A DNA stretch of 64,000 nt from Vibrio rumoiensis 1S-45. Its GTDB lineage: Bacteria > Pseudomonadota > Gammaproteobacteria > Enterobacterales > Vibrionaceae. Under the pieces are notes generated by a model. It saw only the letters and a program-made list of their open reading frames with translations, made no database searches and was not told the origin of the DNA. Where the stretch lies: assembly GCF_000286955.2 (NCBI RefSeq), contig NZ_AJYK02000061.1:1-64000 (forward strand), written 5' to 3'. Positions 62,330-64,000 of the stretch are shown one piece after another (position 1 is the stretch's first letter; the number at the start of each line of letters is the position of its first letter). Both the position numbers and the translations under genes were made by a program.

Positions 62330-64000
62330 ATGAATATAGCCATTATAACTGCATGCCCAAGTGGTGTTGCTAATAGCATTATTACTGCTGGTTTATTAGA
62401 GCAAGCAGTAAAAACATTAAATTGGACTGCCGCAATAGAATGCCAATCCACTGTCATTCCGTCGACAGCGTTAACTCAGCAACAAATTGATGATGCCGAC
62501 GCCATTATCATTGCAGCGAATACCTCAGTGAATACATCGCGATTTGTTGGAAAGAAAGTCTATCAAGGCGATTTAAGCGCTAACCTGAATGATTCGCAAG
62601 CATGGTTAGAAAATGCCGTTCAACAAGCATCGGGGTTAACCGAATCTGCCATCACTTCAAGCACCCAAGCTTCTACCAATAATTCGAAAAAAATTGTTGC
62701 GATTACCGCTTGCCCAACCGGTGTTGCCCACACTTTCATGGCAGCGGAAGCTCTTGAAGAAACGGGTAAGCAGCTTGGCCACCAAATCAAGGTCGAAACT
62801 CGTGGCTCTGTTGGTGCTAAAAATCAACTCACCGATCAAGATATTGCCGACGCTGATTTGGTGATCATTGCAGCAGACATTGAAGTGCCACTGGATCGTT
62901 TTGCCGGTAAGCCTTTATACAAAACCAGTACTGGTCTTGCCTTAAAGAAAACCGAACAAGAATTTACCAAAGCATTCGAGCAAGCCAAGCCTTATCAAGC
63001 AAGCCAACAATCAGGCTCATCTGATTCAAGTACCGAAGAAAAAGCCGGTGTTTATAAGCATTTAATGACAGGTGTTTCTCACATGCTGCCACTTGTGGTC
63101 GCCGGTGGTTTGGCGATTGCCCTTTCTTTTGTTTTCGGTATCGAAGCATTTAAACAAGAAGGCACACTAGCGGCTGCACTGATGACGATTGGCGGTGGTT
63201 CTGCGTTTGCACTTATGATCCCAGTTCTTGCTGGTTTCATTGCTTTCTCTATCGCTGACCGCCCAGGTTTAGCACCGGGTTTAATCGGTGGTATGTTAGC
63301 AAGCTCAACCGGAGCCGGTTTCATTGGCGGTATCATTGCCGGTTTCCTAGCAGGTTACGCGGCGAAATTTATTGCTGATAAAGTGAAACTGCCGCAATCA
63401 ATGGAAGCACTGAAACCCATTTTAATCATTCCTTTATTGGCAAGCTTGTTCACCGGCCTTGTGATGATTTATGTGGTCGGAGGCCCTGTCGCTGGCATCA
63501 TGACAGCAATGACAGATTTCCTAAATAACATGGGTTCTGCTAACGCGGTTCTATTAGGCATTATCTTAGGTTGCATGATGTGTTTCGACCTTGGTGGTCC
63601 AATCAATAAAGCTGCTTATACATTTGGTGTCGGTTTATTAGCATCACAAACTTACGCGCCAATGGCCGCAGTAATGGCAGCGGGTATGGTGCCAGCATTG
63701 GGTATGGGCTTAGCAACCTTCTTAGTCAAAGACAAATTTGCTCAAAGCGAACGTGAAGCAGGTAAAGCCTCTTTTGTGCTTGGTTTGTGCTTTATTTCTG
63801 AAGGCGCAATTCCATTTGCCGCCAAAGATCCAATGCGTGTTATCCCAAGCTGCATGGCAGGTGGGGCATTAACCGGTGCGCTATCCATGTTATTTGGCGC
63901 AAAACTAATGGCACCACACGGCGGTTTGTTTGTGCTGTTGATTCCAAATGCGATTACCCCAGTATTTTTATACCTGGTCGCGATAGTGGCTGGTACGGTA
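62330..64000 (+). CDS. fruA: Fructose PTS EIIB'BC (partial, cut by window end)
   Basis: 557 codons are present and the frame is open at 64000; only a short C-terminal part should be missing by comparison with the usual ~580 residues. Order: B' domain with ACPSGVANS near residue 10, B domain with the phospho-Cys motif TACPTGVAHTFMAAEA, linker, then the membrane C domain (GFIGGIIAGFLAGY, GGPINKAAY). Unlike the E. coli protein, B' keeps a CPSGV Cys. ATG at 62330 follows AACAGGGAC. Confidence 0.95.
   Translation, partial: MNIAIITACPSGVANSIITAGLLEQAVKTLNWTAAIECQSTVIPSTALTQQQIDDADAIIIAANTSVNTSRFVGKKVYQGDLSANLNDSQAWLENAVQQASGLTESAITSSTQASTNNSKKIVAITACPTGVAHTFMAAEALEETGKQLGHQIKVETRGSVGAKNQLTDQDIADADLVIIAADIEVPLDRFAGKPLYKTSTGLALKKTEQEFTKAFEQAKPYQASQQSGSSDSSTEEKAGVYKHLMTGVSHMLPLVVAGGLAIALSFVFGIEAFKQEGTLAAALMTIGGGSAFALMIPVLAGFIAFSIADRPGLAPGLIGGMLASSTGAGFIGGIIAGFLAGYAAKFIADKVKLPQSMEALKPILIIPLLASLFTGLVMIYVVGGPVAGIMTAMTDFLNNMGSANAVLLGIILGCMMCFDLGGPINKAAYTFGVGLLASQTYAPMAAVMAAGMVPALGMGLATFLVKDKFAQSEREAGKASFVLGLCFISEGAIPFAAKDPMRVIPSCMAGGALTGALSMLFGAKLMAPHGGLFVLLIPNAITPVFLYLVAIVAGTV

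Overview
The window looks like chromosomal DNA of a marine Vibrionaceae member (Vibrio or a close relative). This rests on napFDABC plus a small trailing membrane gene beside narQP, an eptA-dgkA unit beside a PmrAB/CarRS-like two-component system, cra divergent from fruBKA, a PL7 alginate lyase, and moderately AT-rich Vibrio-like codon use. I see no phage, insertion sequence, CRISPR array, tRNA or rRNA. All calls come from reading the sequence; no database search was run.

Layout. 0-7 kb: a secreted ParB-like protein, a histidine kinase/response regulator pair, dgkA, eptA and a GT9 glycosyltransferase. eptA and the glycosyltransferase share an upstream box of three 11-bp direct repeats. 7-9 kb: ferredoxin-NADP reductase and an Omp85-type barrel protein. 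9.6-13.5 kb: pstSCAB system 1. 13.6-25.5 kb: an apparently complete taurine dissimilation island with an IclR regulator, Pta, a TauE-type exporter, a frameshifted Cache protein, a TRAP transporter, TauXY, an FRG-domain protein and Xsc. Near-identical operators lie before pta and xsc. 25.8-28.5 kb: a CobS/CobT-like AAA+/VWA pair without CobN, divergent from xsc. 28.5-32.3 kb: pstSCAB system 2 with tandem Pho boxes. 32.4-40.4 kb: a decayed gene, narQP and the nap operon. 40.4-46.4 kb: a glutathione peroxidase, nirBD, nirC, siroheme cobA and cytochrome b562.

46.5-52.6 kb is the most striking region. A divergent purine-catabolism unit contains an 8-oxoguanine deaminase-like amidohydrolase on one side. 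On the other side are an NMT1-type ABC transporter, guanine deaminase and a 2-oxoglutarate/Fe(II) oxygenase. Three copies of one structured RNA precede the three transcription or translation units. Their stems covary while the internal loop stays fixed, and the loop matches the NMT1-motif (xanthine) riboswitch as I remember it. Both divergent promoters resemble sigma-54 promoters, with two enhancer-like repeats between them. I read this as a purine nitrogen-scavenging regulon gated by nitrogen status and by xanthine or urate. The oxygenase is a candidate purine oxidase, since no xanthine dehydrogenase is visible here.

52.6-57.4 kb holds housekeeping and hypothetical genes (GIY-YIG, yceH, an unlisted 58-residue ORF, yeeX, a DUF2057 protein) and a secreted three-domain alginate lyase. 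57.4-64 kb holds a DEAD-box helicase, cra and fruBKA, with fruA running off the window end. At least three Cra operators lie between cra and fruB.
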